Translations under genes and position numbers: made by a program
DNA from: Clostridia bacterium
GTDB taxonomy: Bacteria; Bacillota; Clostridia; Oscillospirales; Ruminococcaceae
Direction: 5' to 3'
Assembly (NCBI GenBank): GCA_003246805.1
Contig: QKDG01000055.1
Location: 1-13,819, forward strand
Length of the DNA stretch: 13,819 nucleotides
Shown: piece by piece, positions 1-6,260 of the stretch
Layout of the letters: each line of letters starts with the position of its first letter
How positions within the stretch are numbered: position 1 is the first letter of the stretch
The notes under the pieces: model-generated
The model's input: the letters and a program-made list of their open reading frames with translations, nothing else
What the model was told of the DNA's origin: nothing
Databases searched by the model: none

Positions 1-157
1 TTACATCAGTTATAATTCCACTGTCAATTTTCAGATACATTTTCATTATATCGCCGCATTTTGCGTTACCAACTTCACCGATACCGTCAGCGTTTTCCAT
101 CTCTCCAACGTTTCTTGGATTTGCAAAATGGTCCATTACCTTTTCACTATATAGCAT
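1..157 (-). CDS. nifU: NifU/IscU-like Fe-S cluster scaffold protein, 3' part beyond the window
   Basis: Only the first 52 codons are inside the window. They read MLYSEKVMDHFANPRNVG and continue through GEVGNAKCGD, the typical N-terminus of IscU/NifU scaffold proteins. The Cys in NAKCGD is the first of the three cluster-ligating cysteines; the other two lie off the left edge. The family receives sulfur from a NifS/IscS cysteine desulfurase and assembles [2Fe-2S] or [4Fe-4S] clusters in the cytosol for transfer to apo-proteins. The ATG at 157 follows a GGAG site about 9 bases upstream and only 14 bases after the stop of the desulfurase gene, so the two are almost certainly co-transcribed. I cannot tell whether this is a one-domain IscU/NifU-N protein or a longer NifU. 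Confidence 0.93.
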   Translation of the reverse strand, partial: MLYSEKVMDHFANPRNVGEMENADGIGEVGNAKCGDIMKMYLKIDSGIITDV

Positions 158-171
158 TTTTTGTTTCTCCT

Positions 172-1362
172 TTACTTAATCAATTCATTTTTACACATTT
201 TTTCCCACAAAGGTGACATTGAACGCAATCGCTCAACAATCGGGGGGAGCTTTTCTAAAATATAATCAATATCTTCATCAGTAGTGTCTTCCGAAATTGA
301 TAATCTCAGTGAACCATGTGCAATTTCATGTGGCAAGCCGATTGATAAAAGAACGTGTGAAGGGTCAAGCGAGCCTGATGTGCAGGCAGAACCTGACGAA
401 GCTGCAATTCCCATAAAATCAAGTGATAAAAGCAGGCTTTCACCCTCTATTCCTAAAATTGAGGTGTTGCTGTTTCCACACAAGCGTTTTTCTCTGTCAC
501 CGTTCAGCCTTGTTTTAGGGATTTTTAAAATACCGTCAATAAGCTTATTGCGCAATTTTGAAACTCGTTCAATTTTTTGCGAAATATTCTCACAAGCATC
601 AGTTATAGCAACCCCCAACGCAACAATAGAGGCAACGTTTTCTGTTCCTGCGCGCTTTGAACGCTCCTGCGCTCCACCATAAATCAGGTTAGGGATAGAA
701 ATGCCAGATTTTATATACAAAGCACCAATTCCTTTTGGTGCATGAATTTTATGCCCAGAAAGTGAAAGCATATCAATGTTCATTTTGTTGACATCGATTT
801 CAACATTGCCGATAGCCTGTACAGCGTCAGTATGAAAAGGAACTTTTCTCTCCCTGCAAATTGCGCCAATTTCTTCAATTGGCTGGATAGTCCCTATTTC
901 ATTGTTGGCAAACATTATTGTAACAACGCAGGTATCATCTCGCAAAGCGTTCCTTACATCATCAGGATTAATTATTCCATATTCGTCAACAGGAATATAG
1001 GTAACCTCAAAGCCTTGCTTTTCAAGTGCCTCACAGGTGTGAAGAACCGCGTGATGCTCAAAAACAGATGTGATAATATGCTTTTTGCCTTTTTTTGCGC
1101 CGTTTTCTGCACAGCCACGTATAGCCCAGTTATCGGATTCAGAACCACCACTGGTAAAATATATTTCATTTGGTTTAGCACCAATAGCATTAGCAACTTG
1201 TTCCCTTGCTGTAATAATAGCACGTGCTGATGTTCCGCCAAGTGAATATATGCTTGATGCGTTGCCATAATTCTCTGTAAAATACGGCAGCATAGCATTT
1301 AACGCTTTTTGTGAAACTTTTGTTGTTGCAGCATTATCTGCATAAACAAATCTTTTTTCCAA
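172..1362 (-). CDS. nifS: Cysteine desulfurase, NifS/IscS family (TTG start proposed)
   Basis: This PLP enzyme converts cysteine to alanine and passes the sulfur, as a persulfide, to the NifU/IscU scaffold encoded immediately downstream. In the 396-residue protein the N-terminus reaches the YADNAATT motif quickly. His103 lies in EHHAVL, the PLP lysine is Lys205 in SGHKIHAPKG, and the persulfide Cys327 is in SSGSACTSG. These are offset by exactly one from E. coli IscS (His104, Lys206, Cys328). I chose the TTG at 1362 because AAAGGG sits 8 bases upstream and the protein then has family length. The frame is open to an ATG at 1437, which would give 421 residues, but that ATG has no Shine-Dalgarno site and lies inside the spacer of a good promoter, upstream of its expected transcript start. 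The family assignment is very safe; the start is probable. Confidence 0.93.
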   Translation of the reverse strand: MEKRFVYADNAATTKVSQKALNAMLPYFTENYGNASSIYSLGGTSARAIITAREQVANAIGAKPNEIYFTSGGSESDNWAIRGCAENGAKKGKKHIITSVFEHHAVLHTCEALEKQGFEVTYIPVDEYGIINPDDVRNALRDDTCVVTIMFANNEIGTIQPIEEIGAICRERKVPFHTDAVQAIGNVEIDVNKMNIDMLSLSGHKIHAPKGIGALYIKSGISIPNLIYGGAQERSKRAGTENVASIVALGVAITDACENISQKIERVSKLRNKLIDGILKIPKTRLNGDREKRLCGNSNTSILGIEGESLLLSLDFMGIAASSGSACTSGSLDPSHVLLSIGLPHEIAHGSLRLSISEDTTDEDIDYILEKLPPIVERLRSMSPLWEKMCKNELIK

Positions 1363-1370
1363 TTCTATCG

Positions 1371-1376
1371 CCCTTT
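1371..1376 (-). promoter_or_regulatory. Ribosome binding site deciding the TTG start of nifS
   Basis: On the minus strand AAAGGG is followed by 8 bases and then TTG (1362-1360) in the desulfurase frame. No comparable site precedes the upstream ATG at 1437. Confidence 0.65.
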
Positions 1377-1425
1377 CTCTGCATAATGTTTTATAAAAAT
1401 GTGAAGAAATTTCTTTTACAGCTTT

Positions 1426-1454
1426 ATTATATACCATTCTTGTATATAATGCAA
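1426..1454 (-). promoter_or_regulatory. Candidate sigma-A promoter for nifS-nifU
   Basis: On the minus strand TTGCAT (1454-1449) and TATAAT (1431-1426) are separated by exactly 17 bases. Initiation is expected near 1419, leaving a leader of roughly 57 bases before the TTG start at 1362. The promoter lies in the short gap after rnhA and runs into the upstream extension of the nifS reading frame, which argues that the extension is untranslated. It would allow nifS-nifU to be expressed separately from rnhA, although read-through from rnhA is also possible because I see no terminator in the gap. Confidence 0.55.
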
Positions 1455-1457
1455 GAG

Positions 1458-1901
1458 CTATTTAGAAAATTTATCTCTTTGAATCACTGCAAGCGTATCA
1501 CAGCGTTCATTCTCCGGATGCCCTGCGTGCCCCTTCACCCAAATAAATTCGACCTCATGTATTTCAATAAGGTCAAGTAAAACTGCCCAGAGGTCGCTGT
1601 TTAAAGCAGGCTCATTTTTCCCGCGCTTCCAGCCATTTGCACGCCATTTTTTTGCCCAGCCCTGATTTACAGCATCAATGATATACTTACTGTCAGAGTA
1701 TAGTTTAACCCTGCATGGCTCTTTTAATGCTGACAAGCCTTCTATAACACCTTTTAGCTCCATGCGGTTGTTGGTCGTCTGTGCTTCGCCACCAGACAAT
1801 TCCCTTACGTTTTCGCCATATCGCAGAATAACACCATACCCACCGGGGCCGGGGTTCCCTGAGCAGGCACCGTCAGTAAAAATTTCAACAGATTTTTTCA
1901 T
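1458..1901 (-). CDS. rnhA: Ribonuclease HI
   Basis: This 147-residue protein has the size and motifs of bacterial RNase HI, which cleaves the RNA strand of RNA/DNA hybrids (R-loops, Okazaki primers) in the cytosol with two metal ions. The four carboxylates are visible: Asp10 in FTDGACSGNPGPGG, Glu48 in NRMEL, Asp70 in YSDSKY and Asp135 in ERCDTLA. The flexible-loop histidine is His125 in VKGHAGH. The basic segment around residues 84-95 (AKKWRANGWKRG) corresponds to the substrate-binding handle of the E. coli-type enzyme. The ATG at 1901 has AAGGA 7 bases upstream and a strong promoter just before it. The stop is 95 bases upstream of the proposed nifS start. The protein lacks the extra N-terminal hybrid-binding domain found in some homologues. 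Confidence 0.96.
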   Translation of the reverse strand: MKKSVEIFTDGACSGNPGPGGYGVILRYGENVRELSGGEAQTTNNRMELKGVIEGLSALKEPCRVKLYSDSKYIIDAVNQGWAKKWRANGWKRGKNEPALNSDLWAVLLDLIEIHEVEFIWVKGHAGHPENERCDTLAVIQRDKFSK

Positions 1902-1929
1902 ATTATTGTCCTTATAAAAAATTTATTAT

Positions 1930-1958
1930 ATTATATAACAAAGGAGAAGATTTTGCAA
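1930..1958 (-). promoter_or_regulatory. Sigma-A promoter for rnhA
   Basis: On the minus strand TTGCAA (1958-1953), a 17-base spacer and TATAAT (1935-1930) lie directly upstream of rnhA. A second overlapping TATAAT occurs at 1930-1925. The expected start near 1923 leaves a short leader with AAGGA before the ATG at 1901. Confidence 0.65.
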
Positions 1959-1979
1959 TACACAAGAAACACAAATAAG

Positions 1980-2240
1980 AAAGGCAGGTTACCCTGCCTT
2001 ACAGCTTGTAGAAAAAGCCCTTTTTACAATTTTATCATAAATTGAAGCACGTATTTGCGGTGGCTTTGCGGTCGCCCCCACACCCCTTCGCATCAAAAAT
2101 CATAGTATTTCGAAACTCTGAAAGGCAGGTTACCCTGCCTTAGTTTGTAATAAAAATACTTCTTTACGTTTTCAATGCAAAACAATGCAGGTGTTTTCGG
2201 TGGCTTTGCGGTCGTTTCGTACCCTGCCTTATTAAAAAGC
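1980..2240. repeat. Short interspersed repeat array: two diverged units plus a partial third
   Basis: The spacer between rnhA and nadC (1902-2270) holds a repeated element. Each full unit begins, on the plus strand, with a perfect hairpin AAGGCAGG-TTAC-CCTGCCTT (1981-2000 and 2122-2141). It continues about 77 bases to an identical 16-base module GGTGGCTTTGCGGTCG (2059-2074 and 2199-2214). The sequence between is diverged but alignable. At 2220-2231 a half hairpin, TACCCTGCCTTA, starts a partial third copy that fades out before the nadC stop. Read on the minus strand the two units encode the same 27-codon frame from TAKPP to a Gly, with Val-Lys and Phe at matching places. On that strand the hairpin at 2000-1981 is followed by a T-rich stretch, so it could also act as a weak terminator for nadB-nadC. 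No transposase is nearby. Confidence 0.8.
1989..2093 (-). other. Small open frame inside the repeat (34 codons), probably not a true gene
   Basis: On the minus strand ATG at 2093 opens a 34-codon frame starting MRRGVGATAKPPQIRAS and ending in TSCKAG, with the stop formed by the TAA in the hairpin loop. I see no Shine-Dalgarno site in front of the ATG. The second unit carries an alignable frame of the same phase, joined in frame to the partial third copy, and predicted as a 62-codon run ending near 2093. Frame conservation between diverged copies is curious, but the most economical reading is that it is carried along by the repeat. Translation is unproven. Confidence 0.3.
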
Positions 2241-2270
2241 ATGTATTTTTTGCGAATTCCCTGCATTGTA

Positions 2271-3107
2271 TTATAAGTCAATTTTCATAGAAATATCAAA
2301 GCATTTTACGCTGTGAGTCAACGCACCGAGAGAAATAATGTCAACACCTGTTTCTGCAATCTGCCTGATATTTTCGTGAGTAACATTTCCGCTTGCCTCT
2401 AAAACTGCCTTGCCTGCTGTAATCATAACAGCCTCTCTCATCATATTACAGCTCATATTGTCAAGCATGATAATATCGGCACCGGCATTTAAAGCCTCGT
2501 CAAGCTCTTTCAAATCCCTGACCTCAACCTCAATTTTTATAGTATGCCCTATTTTTTCTCTTAATGCATTGACGGCATTTGTCAGGCAGCCATAAGCATC
2601 AATATGATTATCTTTTAGCATAGCACATTCTGATAGATTATAGCGATGATTTTTCCCACCACCTGCTACAACAGAATATTTCTGAATTGGGCGTAGCCCC
2701 GGCAGGGTTTTTCTTGTTTCGGCAATAGAGGCATTTGTGCCCTTTACAAGTTCAACGCATTTGTTTGTCGCTGTTGCAATACCAGACATATGCTGTAAAA
2801 TATTAAGGGCGGTTCTTTCGCCTTTTAATAATGCCCTTGTCTTACCCGTCATTTTTGCGATAATATCGCCTTTTTTTACTTTGTCGCCATCTTTAAAGAA
2901 TAAGTCGTATTCGATACTGTCATCAAGAAGTTCAAAGGTTCTCATAGCAACATTTATTCCGGCAAGCACACCGTCATCCTTTGCAACAAGCTTTGCTGTT
3001 GTTGCATTATCATCAACGAGATAATCGGTTGTAATATCAATATAGTTAATATCTTCAAGCAATGCCTTTTTGATAAGGTCATCGATATAAAACTGCATTA
3101 GTTGCAT
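2271..3107 (-). CDS. nadC: Nicotinate-nucleotide pyrophosphorylase (quinolinate phosphoribosyltransferase)
   Basis: NadC condenses quinolinate with PRPP, releasing CO2 and pyrophosphate, to form nicotinate mononucleotide in de novo NAD synthesis. The 278-residue protein has family length. Visible signatures are TRKT at 131-134 followed by PGLRP, the glycine-rich GGGKNHRYNL at 149-158, KDNHI at 165-169, EASGNV at 237-242, and the phosphate-binding stretch near SLGALTHS at 259-266. The ATG at 3107 directly follows the nadB stop with no spacer. GGAGG at 3120-3116, inside the end of nadB, sits 8 bases upstream, so the pair is translationally tight and clearly one operon. A second in-frame ATG at codon 4 is possible but has poorer spacing. 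The gene is followed by the repeat array rather than another nad gene. Confidence 0.97.
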   Translation of the reverse strand: MQLMQFYIDDLIKKALLEDINYIDITTDYLVDDNATTAKLVAKDDGVLAGINVAMRTFELLDDSIEYDLFFKDGDKVKKGDIIAKMTGKTRALLKGERTALNILQHMSGIATATNKCVELVKGTNASIAETRKTLPGLRPIQKYSVVAGGGKNHRYNLSECAMLKDNHIDAYGCLTNAVNALREKIGHTIKIEVEVRDLKELDEALNAGADIIMLDNMSCNMMREAVMITAGKAVLEASGNVTHENIRQIAETGVDIISLGALTHSVKCFDISMKIDL

Positions 3108-4565
3108 TTATATAACCTCCTTTAAAATAAGATATGCTATTGTTGCAAGTGATTTTGCAATAACATAATCCTGGTCAACCTTAAAGCGTTCATTTTCAAG
3201 CATGTCTTTAATTTTCTTGATTTCCTCAAATCCGGTTTTCAAGCCTTCATTATCAGGCTCAATAAAATAAGATGTCTGCATAATTGTTCTGATTTTTGTC
3301 CTTATTCCCTTTGGGATAACAGGAGCAGTCTCATCGTGCGAAAAGCTGTAATCTTCAAAACTTTCAGTTGCGTTTGAAAACTGTAAATTTATATGAGCAG
3401 CCGCTCGACGAGAAAAAACAAGAGCTTCAAGCAAAGAGTTGCTTGCAAGGCGGTTGTTTCCGTGAACACCAGTGCATGAGCATTCACCGCAAGCATAGGC
3501 GTTTTCCATACTTGTCTGAGAAAACTCATCGACTTTGATTCCGCCCATCAGATAGTGCTGACATGGATAAATAGGAATCATATCCTGCGACATATCAAAG
3601 CCCTGCTTTTCAAGATTTTTATATATCATGGGGAACCGCTCAACAATAAAGGTTTTATCCTTATGCGTAATATCAAGATAAAAATTGTCAGAGCCTGTTG
3701 CCTTTGTTTCCAGAAGAATTGAATGTGACACAACATCACGGGGAGCAAGCTCAAGCCGTTCATCATATTTGTCCATAAAGCGTTCAAACCTGCAATTTCT
3801 AAGATATGCCCCCTCACCACGAACAGCCTCAGAAATAAGGAAGCACTCACGAGTTTCTCGGTTGTTAAAAGCAGTGGGGTGAAACTGAATGTAGCTTAAA
3901 TTTTTAATATCTAATCCAAGCTTGTGGGCAAATGTGATTCCGTCACCTGTTGCTATTGCAGAATTAGTGGTAAACTTATAAACTCTGCCGATTCCACCGG
4001 TAGCAAAAACAATAAAATGTGAGTTATAATGAAGTCGTTGCGTTCCTTTTAAAACATCAACGCTGAATCCTGTTGTGGTTTTTACAACATCACAAACAAG
4101 TGAGTTATCAATAATATCAACATTGGGAAGAGAACTAACAGTGTTTATAAGCTTTGAGAGAATTTCAAATCCTGTTGCATCAGCGTTGTGAAAAATTCTC
4201 CTCGCTGTGTGCCCTCCCTCAAGAGTCCTGTCATAGTCACCATCGGTATTCTTATCAAAATCAACGCCAAGCTCAATAATTCTGCCGATATCAGTTTCAG
4301 CCTCATTCACGAGAATTTCAAGATTTTTTAAATCATTTTTATATCCGCCGGCTACCAGAGTATCCCTCATATGATTTTCCGGGGAATCGGAAGGGCTGTT
4401 ATATACACCAGCGATTCCACCCTGTGCAAGCGCTGAGTTACATAAGGTCATTTCTTTTTTTGTAATTATCAATATCCTTGTGGCGGGCGAAAGATTGATG
4501 GCGTTATAAAGCCCTGCTATGCCACTACCGATAATTATCACATCGTAGTTGTTGCTTGAATTCAT
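3108..4565 (-). CDS. nadB: L-aspartate oxidase
   Basis: NadB is an FAD enzyme that oxidises L-aspartate to iminoaspartate, which quinolinate synthase NadA condenses with dihydroxyacetone phosphate. In anaerobes the family can use fumarate instead of oxygen. The 485-residue protein opens with the dinucleotide fold DVIIIGSGIAGLY (residues 8-20). It then shows NSALAQGGIAG, LEGGHTARR, the HPTAF motif, SEAVRGEGA and APRDVVSHSI. The C-terminal flavin motif GECSCTGVHGNNRLASNS follows. The C-terminal helical domain is somewhat shorter than in many homologues (about 510-540 residues). The ATG at 4565 has only a weak GA-rich site upstream. Downstream nadC is contiguous. No nadA lies beside it in this window, so the middle step must be encoded elsewhere or be bypassed by salvage. 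Confidence 0.96.
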   Translation of the reverse strand: MNSSNNYDVIIIGSGIAGLYNAINLSPATRILIITKKEMTLCNSALAQGGIAGVYNSPSDSPENHMRDTLVAGGYKNDLKNLEILVNEAETDIGRIIELGVDFDKNTDGDYDRTLEGGHTARRIFHNADATGFEILSKLINTVSSLPNVDIIDNSLVCDVVKTTTGFSVDVLKGTQRLHYNSHFIVFATGGIGRVYKFTTNSAIATGDGITFAHKLGLDIKNLSYIQFHPTAFNNRETRECFLISEAVRGEGAYLRNCRFERFMDKYDERLELAPRDVVSHSILLETKATGSDNFYLDITHKDKTFIVERFPMIYKNLEKQGFDMSQDMIPIYPCQHYLMGGIKVDEFSQTSMENAYACGECSCTGVHGNNRLASNSLLEALVFSRRAAAHINLQFSNATESFEDYSFSHDETAPVIPKGIRTKIRTIMQTSYFIEPDNEGLKTGFEEIKKIKDMLENERFKVDQDYVIAKSLATIAYLILKEVI

Positions 4566-4600
4566 ATTAAATCACACTCTCTAAAATGTCATTTCTGACG

Positions 4601-4620
4601 TATACTTATTTTAGTATAAC
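4601..4620 (-). promoter_or_regulatory. Candidate nadB promoter (extended -10) overlapped by a palindrome
   Basis: On the minus strand TGTTATACT (4620-4613) is an extended -10 element about 50 bases upstream of the nadB ATG. I see no good -35. The TATACT hexamer is one arm of an inverted repeat, TATACT-6 bases-AGTATA, at 4601-4618. A palindrome covering the -10 is a plausible operator for a repressor. NAD-biosynthesis genes in Bacillota are often controlled by NiaR, but I cannot match this site to a known NiaR motif from memory. Confidence 0.4.
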
Positions 4621-4669
4621 ATAAAACGTTTAGCAAATAATTAAAATAATTATTAATTTTATTATATGC

Positions 4670-4698
4670 TTGAATTTTTTGAATTTAAAATGTATTAT
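4670..4698 (+). promoter_or_regulatory. Candidate sigma-A promoter for hflX
   Basis: TTGAAT (4670-4675) and TATTAT (4693-4698) are spaced by 17 bases, with initiation expected around 4705, about 30 bases before the hflX ATG at 4735. It is divergent from the nadB promoter. Confidence 0.5.
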
Positions 4699-4734
4699 AT
4701 GAGATAACAGATAAAAATGTTGAAAGGAAAAATT

Positions 4735-5982
4735 ATGTTTGAAAACATTTTGGATAAACCAAAGGTAATATTGGTATGCGTAGATACGGGGGAATATGAC
4801 GCCGAGAAATCCCTTGAAGAGCTTGAGGAGCTTACTAAAACAGCAGGGGCTGAGGTAGCAGCAAAGGTAATCCAGAAAAGGCCGTCAAGCGAAGTTGCAA
4901 CCTGTGTAGGCCCGGGAAAGCTAACTGAAATTGCAGAGCTTTGTGCTTCGATAGAGCCGGCACAGCTTATCTTTGACCACGAGCTAACAGCAACACAGAT
5001 AAGAAATATTGAGGATATAACAAAAACGCATACTATTGACAGAACCATGCTTATTCTTGATATTTTTGCCCAACGTGCAACAACGAAAGAGGGCAGGTTG
5101 CAGGTTGAGCTTGCACAGCAACGATACAGGCTGCCACGCCTTGCAGGCATGGGAATAAAGCTTTCACGCCTTGGCGGAGGAATAGGAACACGAGGCCCAG
5201 GTGAAACAAAGCTTGAAACTGACAAGCGTCATATAAGAACACGAATAGAAAACCTCCAAAGTGAGCTTAAGGAAATTGAAATGCGACGTGAAATTTCAAG
5301 GAAAAGGCGAAAAAAAGATAATGTTCTTGTTGCTGCTATTGTAGGCTATACAAACGTGGGAAAATCAACACTTTTGAATACAATGACACAGGCTGGTGTG
5401 TTGGCAGAAAACAAGCTGTTTGCAACCCTTGAAACAACATCAAGGTCAATTGAACTACCCGATGGCAGAAGCGTTATGCTTGTTGATACAGTAGGGTTAA
5501 TCAGAAGACTGCCACATCACCTTGTTGAAGCTTTTAAATCAACCCTTGAGGAGGCAGCAAATGCCGATGTTATTCTGCATATATGTGACGCAAGCGCAGA
5601 AGACGTAAAGGAACAGGCGCAGGTTACACTTGATTTGTTAAACGAGCTTGGCTGCAAGGATATCCCTATACTGACAGTTTTGAACAAATGCGATATTACA
5701 AATGGTATAGAAGATGTGCAGGAGGATGAAAAGACAATAAAAATAAGTGCAAAAAATGCAGAAGGGCTTGAAAAGCTGTTGAATTCAATTTCAAAAGCTC
5801 TCCCGAAAAGCTCGTTCAGGACAAAACTATTATTGCCGTATAATATGGCATCATTACTAAGCCTGATAAGGATTGACGGTAAAGTTTTTCAAGAAGAATA
5901 TCAGCCAGAAGGTATTTTAGTTGATGCACTTGTTGATATCAAAATATATCCAAAAGTTGAAGAATATAAGATTAAGCAATGA
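4735..5982 (+). CDS. hflX: GTPase HflX
   Basis: HflX is a ribosome-associated GTPase that splits stalled or stress-damaged 70S ribosomes and is linked to heat and antibiotic stress recovery. With the start at 4735 the protein has 415 residues. An N-terminal HflX domain is followed by a basic helical linker containing the diagnostic LSRLGGGIGTRGPGETKLE. The G domain has G1 GYTNVGKS (204-211), G3 DTVG (251-254), G4 NKCD (317-320) and G5 SAK (338-340). A C-terminal extension of about 70 residues ends the protein. The ATG at 4735 is preferred because GAAAGGA lies 6 bases upstream; the in-frame ATG at 4717 has no ribosome binding site and overlaps that Shine-Dalgarno region. The gene is monocistronic as far as can be seen, followed by the next promoter at 6052. 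Confidence 0.96.
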   Translation: MFENILDKPKVILVCVDTGEYDAEKSLEELEELTKTAGAEVAAKVIQKRPSSEVATCVGPGKLTEIAELCASIEPAQLIFDHELTATQIRNIEDITKTHTIDRTMLILDIFAQRATTKEGRLQVELAQQRYRLPRLAGMGIKLSRLGGGIGTRGPGETKLETDKRHIRTRIENLQSELKEIEMRREISRKRRKKDNVLVAAIVGYTNVGKSTLLNTMTQAGVLAENKLFATLETTSRSIELPDGRSVMLVDTVGLIRRLPHHLVEAFKSTLEEAANADVILHICDASAEDVKEQAQVTLDLLNELGCKDIPILTVLNKCDITNGIEDVQEDEKTIKISAKNAEGLEKLLNSISKALPKSSFRTKLLLPYNMASLLSLIRIDGKVFQEEYQPEGILVDALVDIKIYPKVEEYKIKQ

Positions 5983-6051
5983 TTTAAAGCATTATAAAAA
6001 AATAATCTCAAATTATAAATTGTAAATTATGCGTTTATAATAAATTTTATA

Positions 6052-6079
6052 TTGACATTTTTTATCTTTTTATTATAAT
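6052..6079 (+). promoter_or_regulatory. Strong sigma-A promoter for the riboswitch-ATPase transcript
   Basis: TTGACA (6052-6057) is a perfect -35 and TATAAT (6074-6079) a perfect -10, with a 16-base spacer. Transcription should start around 6086, so the RNA begins just before the riboswitch aptamer. A near-ideal promoter is typical where control is exerted afterwards by a terminator. Confidence 0.8.
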
Positions 6080-6088
6080 TAAGTATAG

Positions 6089-6184
6089 AACATTTTTAGG
6101 GAGTAGTCAAAATATGGCATCAACAACCTCGATTATGTAAATAATCTGGTGCTATATACCTTTTTGGTGACAAGACTTTTAATG
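6089..6184 (+). ncRNA. yybP-ykoY-type Mn2+ riboswitch aptamer
   Basis: The leader opens with ACATTTTTAGGGAGTAG, which contains the (G)GGGAGTAG element that marks the first leg of yybP-ykoY aptamers. It continues with CATCAACAACCTCG, where the family has a short helix of the GTCAACA type. After two further short helices it closes with GGTGACAAGACTTTTAATG, resembling the conserved 3' leg (CAAGAC...). ACATT (6089-6093 region) can pair with AATGT (6181-6185 region) to close P1 of a two-legged hairpin. The family senses Mn2+ and typically precedes Mn exporters, including P-type ATPases in lactic acid bacteria. Assignment rests on motif recall and context, not a covariance-model search. Boundaries are approximate. 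Confidence 0.78.
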
Positions 6185-6216
6185 TAACATTATTTGTTGC
6201 ATTAAAAGTCTTTTTT
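6172..6216 (+). terminator. Intrinsic terminator serving as riboswitch expression platform
   Basis: AAGACTTTTAATG (6172-6184) pairs perfectly with CATTAAAAGTCTT (6200-6212). The stem extends inward by five more pairs (one G-U) to a 5-base loop, 18 bp in all, and ends in a run of six T (6211-6216). The 5' half of this stem is the same RNA that forms the 3' leg of the aptamer. Ligand-stabilised aptamer and terminator are therefore mutually exclusive, predicting a metal-ON transcriptional switch for the ATPase gene 45 bases downstream. Confidence 0.85.
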
Positions 6217-6260
6217 AATGAATAATATTTTTGTTGCTAATATTTTTAAGGAGAGTTTAA

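Noticed and set aside
1980..2240. Repeat array considered as a CRISPR
   Set aside because: Only two full units, long and diverged with a structured unit, no constant-length spacers and no cas genes.
4695..5225. A 176-codon open frame antisense to hflX
   Set aside because: It is Ser- and Pro-rich low-complexity translation in the opposite strand of a clear HflX gene, with no family motif; a shadow frame.
5983..6050. AT-rich inverted repeat after hflX as a terminator
   Set aside because: Only a TTATAAA/TTTATAA stem with no G-C pairs; too weak to call.
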